From Methanocalculus sp. MSAO_Arc2 (lineage in GTDB: Archaea; Halobacteriota; Methanomicrobia; Methanomicrobiales; Methanocorpusculaceae), in NCBI GenBank assembly GCA_003838065.1, contig QZAC01000022.1, positions 1 to 50,119 of the forward strand: a DNA stretch of 50,119 nt, written 5' to 3'. The position numbers and the translations under genes are program-made. Shown here piece by piece: positions 1 to 8,364 of the stretch (position 1 is the first letter of the stretch; each line of letters opens with the position of its first letter). Below the pieces are notes generated by a model, which was not told where the DNA came from, did no database searches, and saw only the letters and a list, made by a program, of their open reading frames with translations.

Positions 1-197
1 CCGAAATCCTCCATACCGGTCATATTCATATCACAGGGATATCCCGGTACCGGGGTGTTCTTGGGATAAATGCTGGCGCCTGGCAGTCCCAGACGGCGTT
101 TCAGAAGCAGATGAATATCAACCCGACACCGGGTAAGGCGGTCGTTGTTGACCTGGAGAGGATGGAGCCCACAATCTGCGACTTTCTTTTGGATTGA
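1..197 (+). CDS. polB: DNA polymerase D small subunit (DP1), C-terminal end, partial
   Basis: The first 64 codons visible are the C-terminus of the small, calcineurin-like exonuclease subunit of the euryarchaeal replicative polymerase PolD. The gene starts outside the window and the reading frame enters in the last two bases of a codon. Visible are GHIHITG (the last phosphoesterase metal-binding GHxH motif), RYRGV, the NAGAWQ-QTxFQK block and the NPTPGKA-VVDL strand that close DP1 proteins. It ends at TGA 195-197. DP1 carries 3'-5' proofreading activity and pairs with the large catalytic DP2 subunit. It is followed by about 240 bp without a gene and then the pyrophosphatase gene. Family assignment rests on these C-terminal motifs only, but they are distinctive. 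Confidence 0.85.
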   Translation, partial: EILHTGHIHITGISRYRGVLGINAGAWQSQTAFQKQMNINPTPGKAVVVDLERMEPTICDFLLD

Positions 198-438
198 CCA
201 ACTCGTTTCTTGTGCTCCGCCGTTTGATTGTAACGATTATAATGGCTATAAGAGAGCCCAACAGCCACGGTAATATAATTACTTCCCGGGTGAGGACCTG
301 CTTTCTGCGCGCCTGCTGTGTGACCCTGATGAACGTACCTATTGGGCTTCATCAGGTCAGTTGATTTCCATATCCTATTTATGCTCTTCGTACCTTCTTG
401 TATGGAAGGCATTCCGAACTATTGGAGGTACACCTGAA
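198..438 (+). promoter_or_regulatory. Intergenic control region of hppA with a 12-bp bulged hairpin
   Basis: This gene-free stretch of 241 bp separates polB from hppA. It holds an inverted repeat: arm 321-333 and arm 348-359 pair over 12 bp with one bulged C (TGACC-c-TGATGAA against TTCATCAGGTCA) around a 14-nt loop. No T-run follows, so it does not look like a simple terminator. Two TATA-like stretches are visible, AATATAATTA near 271-280 and CTATTTATGC near 375-384. If the first is used the hairpin lies in the 5' leader; if the second, it lies upstream of the promoter as a possible operator. GGAGGT at 424-429 is the ribosome binding site of hppA. Confidence 0.5.
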
Positions 439-2475
439 ATGGATCTCATTAATCAAGCCAACTATCTCGTGCCCCTCTGTGCTCTTATCGCAATAGGATT
501 TGCGGGAATTTCCTTTTTGAAAGTCAAAAGGGAGGATAGAGGGACAGAGGTGATGCAGAAGATAGCCAACGCCATTCATCTTGGTGCCATGGTTTATCTG
601 AACCGCCAGTACCGTGCGATTGCAGTCTTCGTCATCGTTCTTACGATCGTTCTTGCAGTCGGAATTTCACCGCTCACTGCAGCTTGTTTTGTCCTTGGTG
701 CAGTCCTGTCCGCCACTGCCGGCTACATTGGTATGTATACGGCGACGGCGGCAAACGTCAGGACAACCAATGCTGCACGACGCGGAATTGCAGAAGCATT
801 CCGTGTTTCTTTCGCCAGCGGCTCTGTCATGGGAATGGCCGTTGTCGGTCTTGGTCTTCTTGGACTGTCTCTTGCCTATCTCGCCCTCACATACATTGGG
901 CTTCCACAGCATGAAGTTCTTGAGACTGTTACAGGGTTTGGCCTTGGTGCATCATCCATTGCACTCTTCGCCCGTGTTGGTGGTGGTATCTTTACCAAAG
1001 CCGCAGATGTAGGAGCTGATCTTGTTGGAAAAGTCGAGGCCGGCATCCCTGAAGATGACCCACGGAATCCTGCTGTGATTGCTGATAATGTTGGTGACAA
1101 TGTTGGTGATGTAGCCGGTATGGGTGCTGACCTTTACGAAAGTTACGTCGGCTCCATTATCGCTTCGATGGTTCTGGGAATTACTGCTGTCCGAACTGAG
1201 ATGTATATGGGTCTGGATCCCCTTCAGCTCATCATTCTCCCAATGATGATTGCTGCGTTTGGTATTATCTCGGCAATCATTGGAACTTTCTTTGTCCGAA
1301 CGAACAAGACCGAATCAAGTGCAATTCACATGGCCTTTAATAAAGGACTTATCGTTGCTATTATTGCAGTCGTGCTTGCGACGTATTTCCTTGTGACGAC
1401 CATTGTCGGACCGGATTATATCGGGATCTTCTTTGCTGCCGTGGCCGGCCTTATTGCAGGGTTTGCGATAGGTCTTATCACTGAATACTATACATCATAT
1501 GAACGCTCCCCAACGCTCTCAATCGCCCGTTCCTGTGAAACAGGCGCTGCAACAAACATCATCAGCGGGTTTGCAAAGGGCATGGAGTCAACGGTCTTCC
1601 CGGTGCTCTTCATTGCAACTGCAATCACCATTGCATATCATTTCGCTGGTCTCTATGGTATTGCTATTGCGGCGGTCGGAATGCTCTCGACACTTGGCAT
1701 CTCTCTTGCTGTTGATGCATACGGCCCGGTTGCAGACAATGCAGGTGGTATTGCAGAGATGTCCCACCAGGAACCGAAAGTCCGCGAAATCACCGATACG
1801 CTCGATTCGGTTGGTAACACCACTGCTGCAATCGGAAAGGGCTTTGCGATCGGATCTGCCGCGCTGACAGCACTTGCGCTCTTCTCCGCATATACCCTTG
1901 CAGTCGGGCTTGAGTTGATTGATGTAACGAACCCGCTGGTCTTTGTCGGCATGCTGATTGGTGCCATGCTCCCATTTATATTCTGTGCACTCACAATGAC
2001 CGCCGTTGGAAAAGCTGCCTATTCTGTTGTTCTTGAGGTCCGTCGTCAGTTCAAGGAAATTGCAGGACTTATGGAAGGCAAGGCCGAACCGGATTATGCG
2101 AAATGCATTGCCATCTCGACAAATTCTGCACTCCGCGAGATGATAGCACCCGGCGTCCTTGCAGTCGGTGCCCCGCTCCTTGTCGGATATCTGCTCGGTC
2201 CCGAGGCGCTCGGAGGACTCCTCGCCGGATCGCTTGTCGCAGGTTTTTCCCTGGCCATTACGATGGCAAATGCCGGAGGCGCCTGGGACAATGCCAAAAA
2301 GTATATCGAACAGGGCCATTACGGTGGAAAAGGATCTGATGCCCATAAGGCAGCAGTCGTTGGAGACACCGTCGGCGATCCATTCAAAGACACATCAGGG
2401 CCTGCCATTAACATCCTGCTGAAGCTGATGGCGATGGTGGCACTTGTCTTTGCCCCGCTCCTCATCCTTGTGTGA
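439..2475 (+). CDS. hppA: Membrane-bound ion-translocating pyrophosphatase, K+-dependent type
   Basis: An integral membrane enzyme that hydrolyses pyrophosphate and pumps H+ or Na+ across the membrane. The start is the ATG at 439 because GGAGGT lies 9 nt upstream; an in-frame extension to 361 has no such signal. The 678 residues match the family's usual 650-720 with about 16 membrane segments. Visible are the pyrophosphate/Mg site DVGADLVGKVE with the acidic DNVGDNVGD stretch, and the second acidic cluster DAYGPVADNAGG. In GNTTAAIGKG the key position is Ala, where K+-independent enzymes carry Lys, so this is the K+-dependent class. That class contains both Na+- and H+-pumping members, and I cannot decide between them from sequence alone. 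It is followed by a T-run terminator. It likely recovers energy from biosynthetic pyrophosphate. Confidence 0.95.
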   Translation: MDLINQANYLVPLCALIAIGFAGISFLKVKREDRGTEVMQKIANAIHLGAMVYLNRQYRAIAVFVIVLTIVLAVGISPLTAACFVLGAVLSATAGYIGMYTATAANVRTTNAARRGIAEAFRVSFASGSVMGMAVVGLGLLGLSLAYLALTYIGLPQHEVLETVTGFGLGASSIALFARVGGGIFTKAADVGADLVGKVEAGIPEDDPRNPAVIADNVGDNVGDVAGMGADLYESYVGSIIASMVLGITAVRTEMYMGLDPLQLIILPMMIAAFGIISAIIGTFFVRTNKTESSAIHMAFNKGLIVAIIAVVLATYFLVTTIVGPDYIGIFFAAVAGLIAGFAIGLITEYYTSYERSPTLSIARSCETGAATNIISGFAKGMESTVFPVLFIATAITIAYHFAGLYGIAIAAVGMLSTLGISLAVDAYGPVADNAGGIAEMSHQEPKVREITDTLDSVGNTTAAIGKGFAIGSAALTALALFSAYTLAVGLELIDVTNPLVFVGMLIGAMLPFIFCALTMTAVGKAAYSVVLEVRRQFKEIAGLMEGKAEPDYAKCIAISTNSALREMIAPGVLAVGAPLLVGYLLGPEALGGLLAGSLVAGFSLAITMANAGGAWDNAKKYIEQGHYGGKGSDAHKAAVVGDTVGDPFKDTSGPAINILLKLMAMVALVFAPLLILV

Positions 2476-2485
2476 GGATGTGTAC

Positions 2486-2496
2486 TTTTTTTTTTT
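2486..2496 (+). terminator. Poly-T terminator after hppA
   Basis: An uninterrupted run of 11 T begins 11 nt after the hppA stop codon. Archaeal transcription terminates at such U-runs without needing a hairpin. It lies between convergent hppA and mgtE. Confidence 0.75.
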
Positions 2497-2587
2497 ACTT
2501 GAATGAGCCGATCAAATGTATGAGATTGGGGCTACAATATCCTGCAACTACTGCATAGATGCCCCTGACTTTGAGTCGTTGGAACAG

Positions 2588-3925
2588 TCACGTTCCGACT
2601 CCCAGGTACCAGGTTGCTATTGCAAAGTAAACCAGAACACCAGTAATATCACAGAATGATGTGACGAGCGGAGTGCTTGCTACAGCCGGATCTTTATTCA
2701 GTTTCGTCAGGAGAAAAGGAAGCGTCATCCCGATAAGAGATCCCACCAGTATGATGATGACCATCGCAAGCCCCACAACAACTGCAATATCGGGTCCTCC
2801 GCGGTACATGCCAAGAAGAAACACCGCACCGGCAAGAGTGAGACCAAGTGCGAACGCGATCGTCGTCTCTTTGCCGATAAGCCGGATCCAGTCGTTCATC
2901 CGGACATCACCGATCGCAAGTGACCGGACCATTAATGTCGCAGATTGCGATCCTGCATTTCCACCGCTGTCAATTAAGAGTGGGAGGAAAAAGACAAGTG
3001 CTATGGCGGCTTCAATGGTTTCCTCGTAATAAGCGATGCCCGCTCCCGAAAAGACATTCATCAGGACAAGAACCATGAGCCATGGGATTCTTTTGCGATA
3101 GAGGATAGAGAAGGTAGCGTCTTTCACACTCATCCCGATGTCACGGACTGATCCAATCTTCTGGAAATCCTCAGTTGATTCTTCTTCCAAAAGATCCATA
3201 GCATCGTCAAAGGTGATCGATCCAACAAGGCGGTCCTCTCCATCAAGGACTGCTATAGCAGGAAGATCATATTCTGAAACAAGTTCAGCGGCTTTGATCC
3301 TGGGATCTGCCGTCCGGACGAATATATCGGGTTCGGTTGCAAGATCTCCGATCTCAGTATCCGGGGTATTTTTGAGAAGACTGCCAAGGCTGAGATGACC
3401 ACGGTAAATCCTCCCAGTACCGATTGCATAGATCACACCCATCTCATCGGGACGAAGGGGACTTGTGTGGAGGTTCTGAAGCACCTCCCCGACTGTTGAA
3501 CTTGTTTTTGCGGCAATATACCGTGATGTCATGAAGCGGCCGGCACTTCCAGCAGGGTATCCGAGGAGCTTGCTGACGGTTGCTGCATCTTCGGGCTTCA
3601 TCCTGGCAAGAATTCGTTTTGCCATCTTGGCCGGCAGCTCTTCCAGCAGTCGTGTTTGATCGTCAGGATCAAGTGATTCGATCAACCGGAGGGTCTCCGG
3701 GTCTTCCATCAGGGCAATCAGACGTGCCTGCTGGTCAGGATCAAGGGATTCGAATACCTCAAGTGCCGTGTCTTTGTTAAGAAGCCTGAAAAAGATTGCA
3801 TAGTCGGCATCTTCCATCTCAGAGAAGAGTTCGGAGCATTCGCTTCTCGATAGTGACTGTGCATACTGGCGAAGTGTTTTCCAGTCCCTATATTCGAGCA
3901 ACTCAGAAATCCTGTCCCTGTGCAT
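2588..3925 (-). CDS. mgtE: Magnesium transporter MgtE
   Basis: A Mg2+-selective channel of the cytoplasmic membrane. The 445 residues show the full family architecture. A superhelical MgtE_N domain occupies about 1-125, with repeated short helices (LDPDQQARL, LDPDDQTRLLEELP). A pair of CBS domains that sense Mg2+ spans about 125-250. Five C-terminal membrane segments follow from about 270, carrying the conserved GGNAGSQS motif and the pore-lining Asp in CDITGVLVYF. The start at 3925 is supported by GGAGGTG 7 nt upstream on the minus strand (about 3933-3939). It is transcribed towards hppA. A small hairpin with GAGTC/GACTC and GGAAC/GTTCC arms sits at its 3' end (about 2572-2600). No Mg-responsive leader structure is evident. 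Confidence 0.95.
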   Translation of the reverse strand: MHRDRISELLEYRDWKTLRQYAQSLSRSECSELFSEMEDADYAIFFRLLNKDTALEVFESLDPDQQARLIALMEDPETLRLIESLDPDDQTRLLEELPAKMAKRILARMKPEDAATVSKLLGYPAGSAGRFMTSRYIAAKTSSTVGEVLQNLHTSPLRPDEMGVIYAIGTGRIYRGHLSLGSLLKNTPDTEIGDLATEPDIFVRTADPRIKAAELVSEYDLPAIAVLDGEDRLVGSITFDDAMDLLEEESTEDFQKIGSVRDIGMSVKDATFSILYRKRIPWLMVLVLMNVFSGAGIAYYEETIEAAIALVFFLPLLIDSGGNAGSQSATLMVRSLAIGDVRMNDWIRLIGKETTIAFALGLTLAGAVFLLGMYRGGPDIAVVVGLAMVIIILVGSLIGMTLPFLLTKLNKDPAVASTPLVTSFCDITGVLVYFAIATWYLGVGT

Positions 3926-4120
3926 CTTCTGGCACCTCCGGGCACCTTCTGCAGCAGCCTATATGATGTTTTCTCTTATAGCAGTAATGGCGACCTGATC
4001 AGGGCAATATACAATCTTTTCATTATTACAGCCAGTATGACTGCGAAATAATTGGCAGTCAAAGATAGATATTTACAGGTTTGCGAATACTACGTTTTAC
4101 AGAATAAAGAGGTGGATGTT

Positions 4121-4930
4121 GTGAAACGATATGGTATTCTGCTCTTCCTTCTCCTGTTTGTCTTATCTGCATCATCTGGCTGCCTCATGGCTGATCCCTC
4201 TCTACCAGGGCATGTTAGATCTGAGGGTGTTGTCTATGAACATATGAGTGCACATGAAGTGACCGTCCCTCTCACCGATAGGCAGGTGATCAAGGAGGGA
4301 TCGATTCATCTGCAGACCCGTGATACCAGGCAGACTGCCGAGAAGATCACAGACATTTCCGGGCGGTATAATGGGCGGGTCCAGTCCTTATCGCTTAGCT
4401 CGGGTGGTTTCCGGGATGGGCGCGAACAATTCTCAGCAGAGATCATCATCAGAGTGCCTTCCCATGCCTTTGAAAATGCAATGCATGAGATTGAGTCGCT
4501 TGGAACACTCAGGCAGCGACAGGTGAAGACTCGTGACGTCACTGCAGAGCATACCGATCTCCACGCAGAAAAAAGGGCGCTTGAGCAGCAGATAAAACGT
4601 CTCTCCGATATCCTCCAAAAGGCAGAGACGGTTGAAGATATCCTGAAGGTGCAGTCGGCAATTGACGCGGCCCAGATGAACCTTGACCGGACAACCGGTA
4701 AAATCAAGCTGATGGAGTCACAGATTGATGAAGCAACGATCACAGTTTCAGTCCGGGAGGGAGAACCGATCGGGATCGACTCCGGGTTCTCACTTGCATC
4801 GGTTCTCAATACCGCAATTCATGCCCTCCTGTATGTCATCGGGGCCATTATTATCATTGCGTTTGCCCTTCTTCCGCTTGCTATAATTGGAGGAGTTGCC
4901 TGGCTCATTATCAGGCGGAGAAATAGATAG
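4121..4930 (+). CDS. DUF4349 lipoprotein-like membrane protein
   Basis: A predicted exported, membrane-anchored protein of the DUF4349 family, function unknown. I place the start at the GTG at 4121, not at the ATG at 4052, because GAGGTG lies 6 nt upstream and the protein then opens with a clean signal peptide (MKRYGILLF and a long hydrophobic run). It has a lipobox-like SASSGC with Cys21. Residues about 60-235 form the DUF4349 region, including a charged coiled coil (about 150-210). A C-terminal transmembrane helix ends in a basic IIRRRNR tail, so the bulk is extracellular between two anchors. It is transcribed divergently from mgtE and converges on nadC. Bacterial relatives are often near sigma/anti-sigma genes; nothing here says the same. 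Confidence 0.8.
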   Translation: MKRYGILLFLLLFVLSASSGCLMADPSLPGHVRSEGVVYEHMSAHEVTVPLTDRQVIKEGSIHLQTRDTRQTAEKITDISGRYNGRVQSLSLSSGGFRDGREQFSAEIIIRVPSHAFENAMHEIESLGTLRQRQVKTRDVTAEHTDLHAEKRALEQQIKRLSDILQKAETVEDILKVQSAIDAAQMNLDRTTGKIKLMESQIDEATITVSVREGEPIGIDSGFSLASVLNTAIHALLYVIGAIIIIAFALLPLAIIGGVAWLIIRRRNR

Positions 4931-4988
4931 CGGAGAATGAAATAGAAATCCAGGGCGGTGACGTAAAAGAGTTAATGGAAAATAATTT

Positions 4989-5843
4989 TCATCCTATTTC
5001 AATGGTCTGTACTGCCATTCTCATCTCAAGGCTGAGATCAAAGTTTCTGACCGAATGGGTTAGCCACCCGGATGAGACGATGTCAACTTCACATCCGGCA
5101 TATGATCCGGCATTCGCAGGGGTGATGTTGCCGGATATTTCAACTTTGACGTGATCGCGGATACCTGCATCTTTCAGAATCTGTATTGTTTTAATAATGG
5201 TCTCGGCATCCATATTGTCGAGCAGAAGGACATCTGCCCCGGCAGATGCTGCGGTCACCGCATCTTCCGGTGTTTCAACTTCGATCTCGATGACTCGATA
5301 CTGTGATACTTCGCGTGCGCGCTTAATTGCCTCTTTTATACCCACAAGGGCGAGGTGGTTGTCCTTAATCAAAACAGCATCAGAGAGGGAGTTTCGATGA
5401 GGGTCGCCGCCACCTATCATAATTGCTTTCTTGTCAAAGAACCGAAGGCCCGGTGCTGTCTTTCTGGTACCGGCAATGCGTGCTCCGGGTATCACTGAAT
5501 CGATGAGAGCGGAGAATCGCCGTGTGGCAGTGGCAATTCCTGACATCCTGCCCATCAGGTTTAAAACTGTTCGTTCAGCAAGGAGAATTCCGTGTACTCC
5601 CCCGGATATATCAATTATCTGTTGTCCTGGATCAACCCATGCCCCGTCCAGTGTAAGGGGTCGGGCTTCTGCTCCGCATTCTGCAAAAAGGAAGACTGCT
5701 TCTGCTACTCCTGCAATAACTCCGGTCTCTCGTGCAATAATTGCTGCCATAGCATCTGTCTTGGGTATAATTGCGTCTGTTGTCACATCCCCGTAGGGGC
5801 TGTCTTCAGCAAGAAACCTGCGGAGTAATTCATGTGGGATCAT
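4989..5843 (-). CDS. nadC: Nicotinate-nucleotide pyrophosphorylase (quinolinate phosphoribosyltransferase)
   Basis: Converts quinolinate and PRPP to nicotinate mononucleotide, CO2 and PPi, the third step of de novo NAD synthesis in the cytoplasm. The 284 residues are full length. Visible are the ER-TVLNLMGRMSGIAT helix, GTRKTAPGLR (substrate and PRPP binding, Arg and Lys), the KKAIMIGGGDPHR segment, VLIKDNH, IEVE and LLLDNMD of the barrel. It is the last gene of nadX-nadA-nadC: its ATG overlaps the nadA stop by 4 nt (ATGA), indicating translational coupling. It converges with the DUF4349 gene over a 58-bp gap. Confidence 0.97.
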   Translation of the reverse strand: MIPHELLRRFLAEDSPYGDVTTDAIIPKTDAMAAIIARETGVIAGVAEAVFLFAECGAEARPLTLDGAWVDPGQQIIDISGGVHGILLAERTVLNLMGRMSGIATATRRFSALIDSVIPGARIAGTRKTAPGLRFFDKKAIMIGGGDPHRNSLSDAVLIKDNHLALVGIKEAIKRAREVSQYRVIEIEVETPEDAVTAASAGADVLLLDNMDAETIIKTIQILKDAGIRDHVKVEISGNITPANAGSYAGCEVDIVSSGWLTHSVRNFDLSLEMRMAVQTIEIG

Positions 5844-6742
5844 CGTTGTCTCCTGAGGGCGATCATTCGCTTGACTGCTTTCTGTGCAGGATCTGCAATC
5901 TCAGATGGTATCGTCACTTCATAAATCCCATCACGAAGGGATCTGAGGAGGTCTTTGATCGTTGTCTTCTTCATGTCTTCGCAGATTGCTTCAGGATCGA
6001 CATGAAACGTTCGGTCCGGGTACAATGTTTTTAGTCGGTATCCCATCTCCCGCTCAGTACAGACAAACCATTCGTCACAGTCGCATGCATGCCGGACCAT
6101 CCCGCCTGTCGATGCAATCAGATCAGATCGTGCCTGAACATCGGGAAGACATTCAGGATGGCTGACAACCCGCCAGCCCCGGTCCTGTGCATCGCAGATC
6201 TGGCGTTCCGTGAAGGCGGTGTGGACATAACAGTGCCCTTGAGATGGGAGGGCAATGATCTGCTTCTCGGGTACCTGCTGCTGAACATAAAAAGCAAGGT
6301 TTGCGTCAGGTCCAAAAAGAATCTTCTTTTCGGGAAGAGATCGCACAACAGCAGCTGCATTAGCCGAAGTACAGGTGATATCTGCGGCTGCCTTCACCTC
6401 AACGCTTGAATTCACATACACAACGACCGCAGCATCAGGATGCTCCTTCCGGGCATTATGGATCATCTCCGGGGTGAGATAATCAGCGAGCGGACATCCG
6501 GCATCCGGGACAGGAATCAGAACAGTTTTCTCAGGGGATAGAATTTTGGCAGTTTCGGCCATAAACCGGACACCACAGATGATCAATATGTCCTCTTTGG
6601 CGATTGCTGCATGTTGTGCAAGCTCCAGACTATCTCCCACAATGTCTGCGACATCCTGTATCTCCGGCAGCTGATAGTTATGAGCAAGAATGAGTACATT
6701 TTTCTCTTTTTTTAATTGCTGTATCTCTTCATTGATCGTCAT
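5840..6742 (-). CDS. nadA: Quinolinate synthase A
   Basis: A [4Fe-4S] enzyme that condenses iminoaspartate with dihydroxyacetone phosphate to give quinolinate. Its 300 residues fit the compact archaeal form. Three cysteine sites suited to cluster binding are visible: ICGVRFMAETAK, DITCTSANA, and the C-terminal HACDCDEWFVCTE region. Also present are LAHNYQ-PEIQDVADIVGDSLELA near the N-terminus and PDANLA in the middle. It overlaps nadX and nadC by 4 nt at each end, so the three genes form one coupled operon. The iminoaspartate it uses is presumably supplied by NadX encoded immediately upstream, in place of the oxygen-dependent NadB. Confidence 0.97.
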   Translation of the reverse strand: MTINEEIQQLKKEKNVLILAHNYQLPEIQDVADIVGDSLELAQHAAIAKEDILIICGVRFMAETAKILSPEKTVLIPVPDAGCPLADYLTPEMIHNARKEHPDAAVVVYVNSSVEVKAAADITCTSANAAAVVRSLPEKKILFGPDANLAFYVQQQVPEKQIIALPSQGHCYVHTAFTERQICDAQDRGWRVVSHPECLPDVQARSDLIASTGGMVRHACDCDEWFVCTEREMGYRLKTLYPDRTFHVDPEAICEDMKKTTIKDLLRSLRDGIYEVTIPSEIADPAQKAVKRMIALRRQR

Positions 6743-7497
6743 GTTCCGATCACCAGGGGATCATTGAGGTTGTGGAGGAGGGAGAGTATCGAGAGTGCGG
6801 CAAGATAACTTGTTGCCGGATTGTCCGGGCTTGGTACGTTTCTAACACGGATATATGCATCCCCGAAATCACCTTCGATAAATATCTCATGAGTATTCCT
6901 GTCAGTATCCGGATCAACCCATAGCTCAACATCGACTTCACGGCCTGCAGCGAGCGTGAGTGCTTCTGAGACATTGACATTCTTTGGGTAATCCCTGATG
7001 CATTCATGGGCTTTACCTGAAAAGATCAATGTCGGTTCATCTGCATGTATTTGAAGTGATGCCGGGTTTTTTGTGGTTCTGAGAAGGAAGGTGGAAATCC
7101 GTGAAATTCTCCCAACCTTAATATTATCAAGACCCATCACCGCTCCTGAGGGAACATAGATCTTTTTCCCCGTTTCAGAAGCGATACTGGTTAGCCTATC
7201 GCAAAATATGGTATTTGACAATGCCCCGACACTCATTACCACAAAATCACGGCCCGAACAAAGGATTGCCTCTCCACATTCCTGTACGGCTGCTATAGAG
7301 GCTGCTTCAACAACAATGTCAAAATCAGCAGATAAAAATGCTGTAAAGTCAGTAAAGGCCTGTGCACCTGATGCTGCTGCGAGTTCTTCCGCCTTCTCTG
7401 GTATCTGGTCATAGACTGCTGAAATGGAAAAACCAATCTGGTTCTGCGCGATAATATGGCCGATATTCCCACATCCAAGCAGTCCAACGATTATCAT
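6739..7497 (-). CDS. nadX: L-aspartate dehydrogenase
   Basis: Oxidises aspartate to iminoaspartate with NAD(P)+, the oxygen-independent first step of NAD synthesis used by anaerobes. The 252 residues match the family. It opens with a Rossmann fold (GLLGCGNIGHIIA), followed by FVVMSVGAL, PSGAVMGLDNIK and the C-terminal dimerisation/catalytic part (NVNVSEALTLA, HEIFIEGDFG). It is the first gene of nadX-nadA-nadC. A TATA box at 7522-7530 (minus strand) lies about 28 nt before the ATG, which has no ribosome binding site, so the mRNA is probably leaderless or nearly so. This supports the start at 7497. Confidence 0.95.
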   Translation of the reverse strand: MIIVGLLGCGNIGHIIAQNQIGFSISAVYDQIPEKAEELAAASGAQAFTDFTAFLSADFDIVVEAASIAAVQECGEAILCSGRDFVVMSVGALSNTIFCDRLTSIASETGKKIYVPSGAVMGLDNIKVGRISRISTFLLRTTKNPASLQIHADEPTLIFSGKAHECIRDYPKNVNVSEALTLAAGREVDVELWVDPDTDRNTHEIFIEGDFGDAYIRVRNVPSPDNPATSYLAALSILSLLHNLNDPLVIGT

Positions 7498-7521
7498 TGG
7501 TATAATTATTGTTTCAATCCG

Positions 7522-7530
7522 GTATAAATC
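7522..7530 (-). promoter_or_regulatory. TATA box of the nadXAC operon
   Basis: GATTTATACC on the minus strand, centred about 28 nt upstream of the nadX ATG, the position expected for a leaderless archaeal transcript. The rest of the 7531-7690 stretch is pyrimidine-rich on the plus strand and shows nothing else I can name. Confidence 0.55.
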
Positions 7531-7690
7531 GATCTGGTAGTAGAATAACTTGCTTTAGCCGGTGCGTTCATAGAATATTTTGCTTTGACAGGTCCTCCTC
7601 GCATCTTCAATCTCTTTGTATTCCTCTCACTTTCAGATCTTTTATTTTCCTCCTCTCTCACCTGTTATTATCCATCTCGAAATGGTCTTC

Positions 7691-8065
7691 TCACCTCTTC
7701 TCTTTTCGTTTTTCATCCTCTCCTGTTTTCTGTGCATGGATCATAACGAGCATCATCTTGAATCGTGAGATTGGTGAGACCGCGTGAGGAATATGGGCTG
7801 GCATGATGATCATTTCACCTTCATGGAGATGATGTGTGACACCGGCAATAGTGATCTCGGCTTCCCCATCGAGTGCACATGCAAGGGCATCGAACGGTGC
7901 AGTATGTTCAGAAAGCCCCTGTCCCCTGTCAAATGCAAAGAGCGTAACGGTTCCCTCCCTGCTCCTGATTACCATTCTGCTTGTAATCGTATCAGCCTGG
8001 TACGTGACCAGATCTCGGGGTAAAAGCGGTCGTCCAATGATTGAATCATCCAGTTTGTCTGGCAT
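7691..8065 (-). CDS. Small cupin-domain protein
   Basis: A 124-residue single-domain cupin, function unknown. The double-stranded beta-helix signature is visible: SEHTAPFDALACALDGEAEI (first motif with one His and a Glu) and EGEMIIMPAHIPHAV (second motif, PxxxPHxV). The metal site is probably complete enough for one ion, but the first motif has a single His instead of HxH. I chose ATG 8065 over a TTG at 8095, since ATG begins the recognisable domain; neither has a ribosome binding site. A TATA box at 8131-8138 would put transcription near 8108. The C-terminus is a charged tail (EDEKRKEKR). It is transcribed divergently from ablA; whether the two are functionally linked is not shown. Confidence 0.8.
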   Translation of the reverse strand: MPDKLDDSIIGRPLLPRDLVTYQADTITSRMVIRSREGTVTLFAFDRGQGLSEHTAPFDALACALDGEAEITIAGVTHHLHEGEMIIMPAHIPHAVSPISRFKMMLVMIHAQKTGEDEKRKEKR

Positions 8066-8130
8066 ATGGATAATTGGAATACATCTACATATCAATGTTC
8101 TGTGTAACCAGTATCAGGGCTATAAGGGGT

Positions 8131-8138
8131 TATATAAA
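8131..8138 (-). promoter_or_regulatory. TATA box upstream of the cupin gene
   Basis: TTTATATA on the minus strand within the divergent cupin/ablA region. For ablA on the plus strand the best candidates are the weaker TTTATGAG near 8307-8314 and GATATATGG near 8263-8271. Confidence 0.45.
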
Positions 8139-8364
8139 GAAAATCAGGAATTTTTATGAAGAAATCTCTGTCTGATTCAGGTGTTGTCTGTTTCTTTACC
8201 CATGCTCCATTAAAATCATAACCTGCTCTACTTTGATCAGGGAGTCGCCATCTGTGAGTTGTGATATATGGCTTTCAGGTACATCCGAAGTGAAACATCC
8301 AAAACCTTTATGAGTGATCTTTAAGAAAGAAGCACTCGCATTATTCTATAGAGTTGATTTTATT

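Noticed and set aside
1588..2346. A 252-codon antisense frame inside hppA
   Set aside because: It is the mirror of a strongly coding gene and has the Cys/Arg-rich composition of an artefact.
3926..4120. Mg-sensing leader upstream of mgtE
   Set aside because: The ribosome binding site is clear, but no extended conserved-looking pairing is visible in this region.
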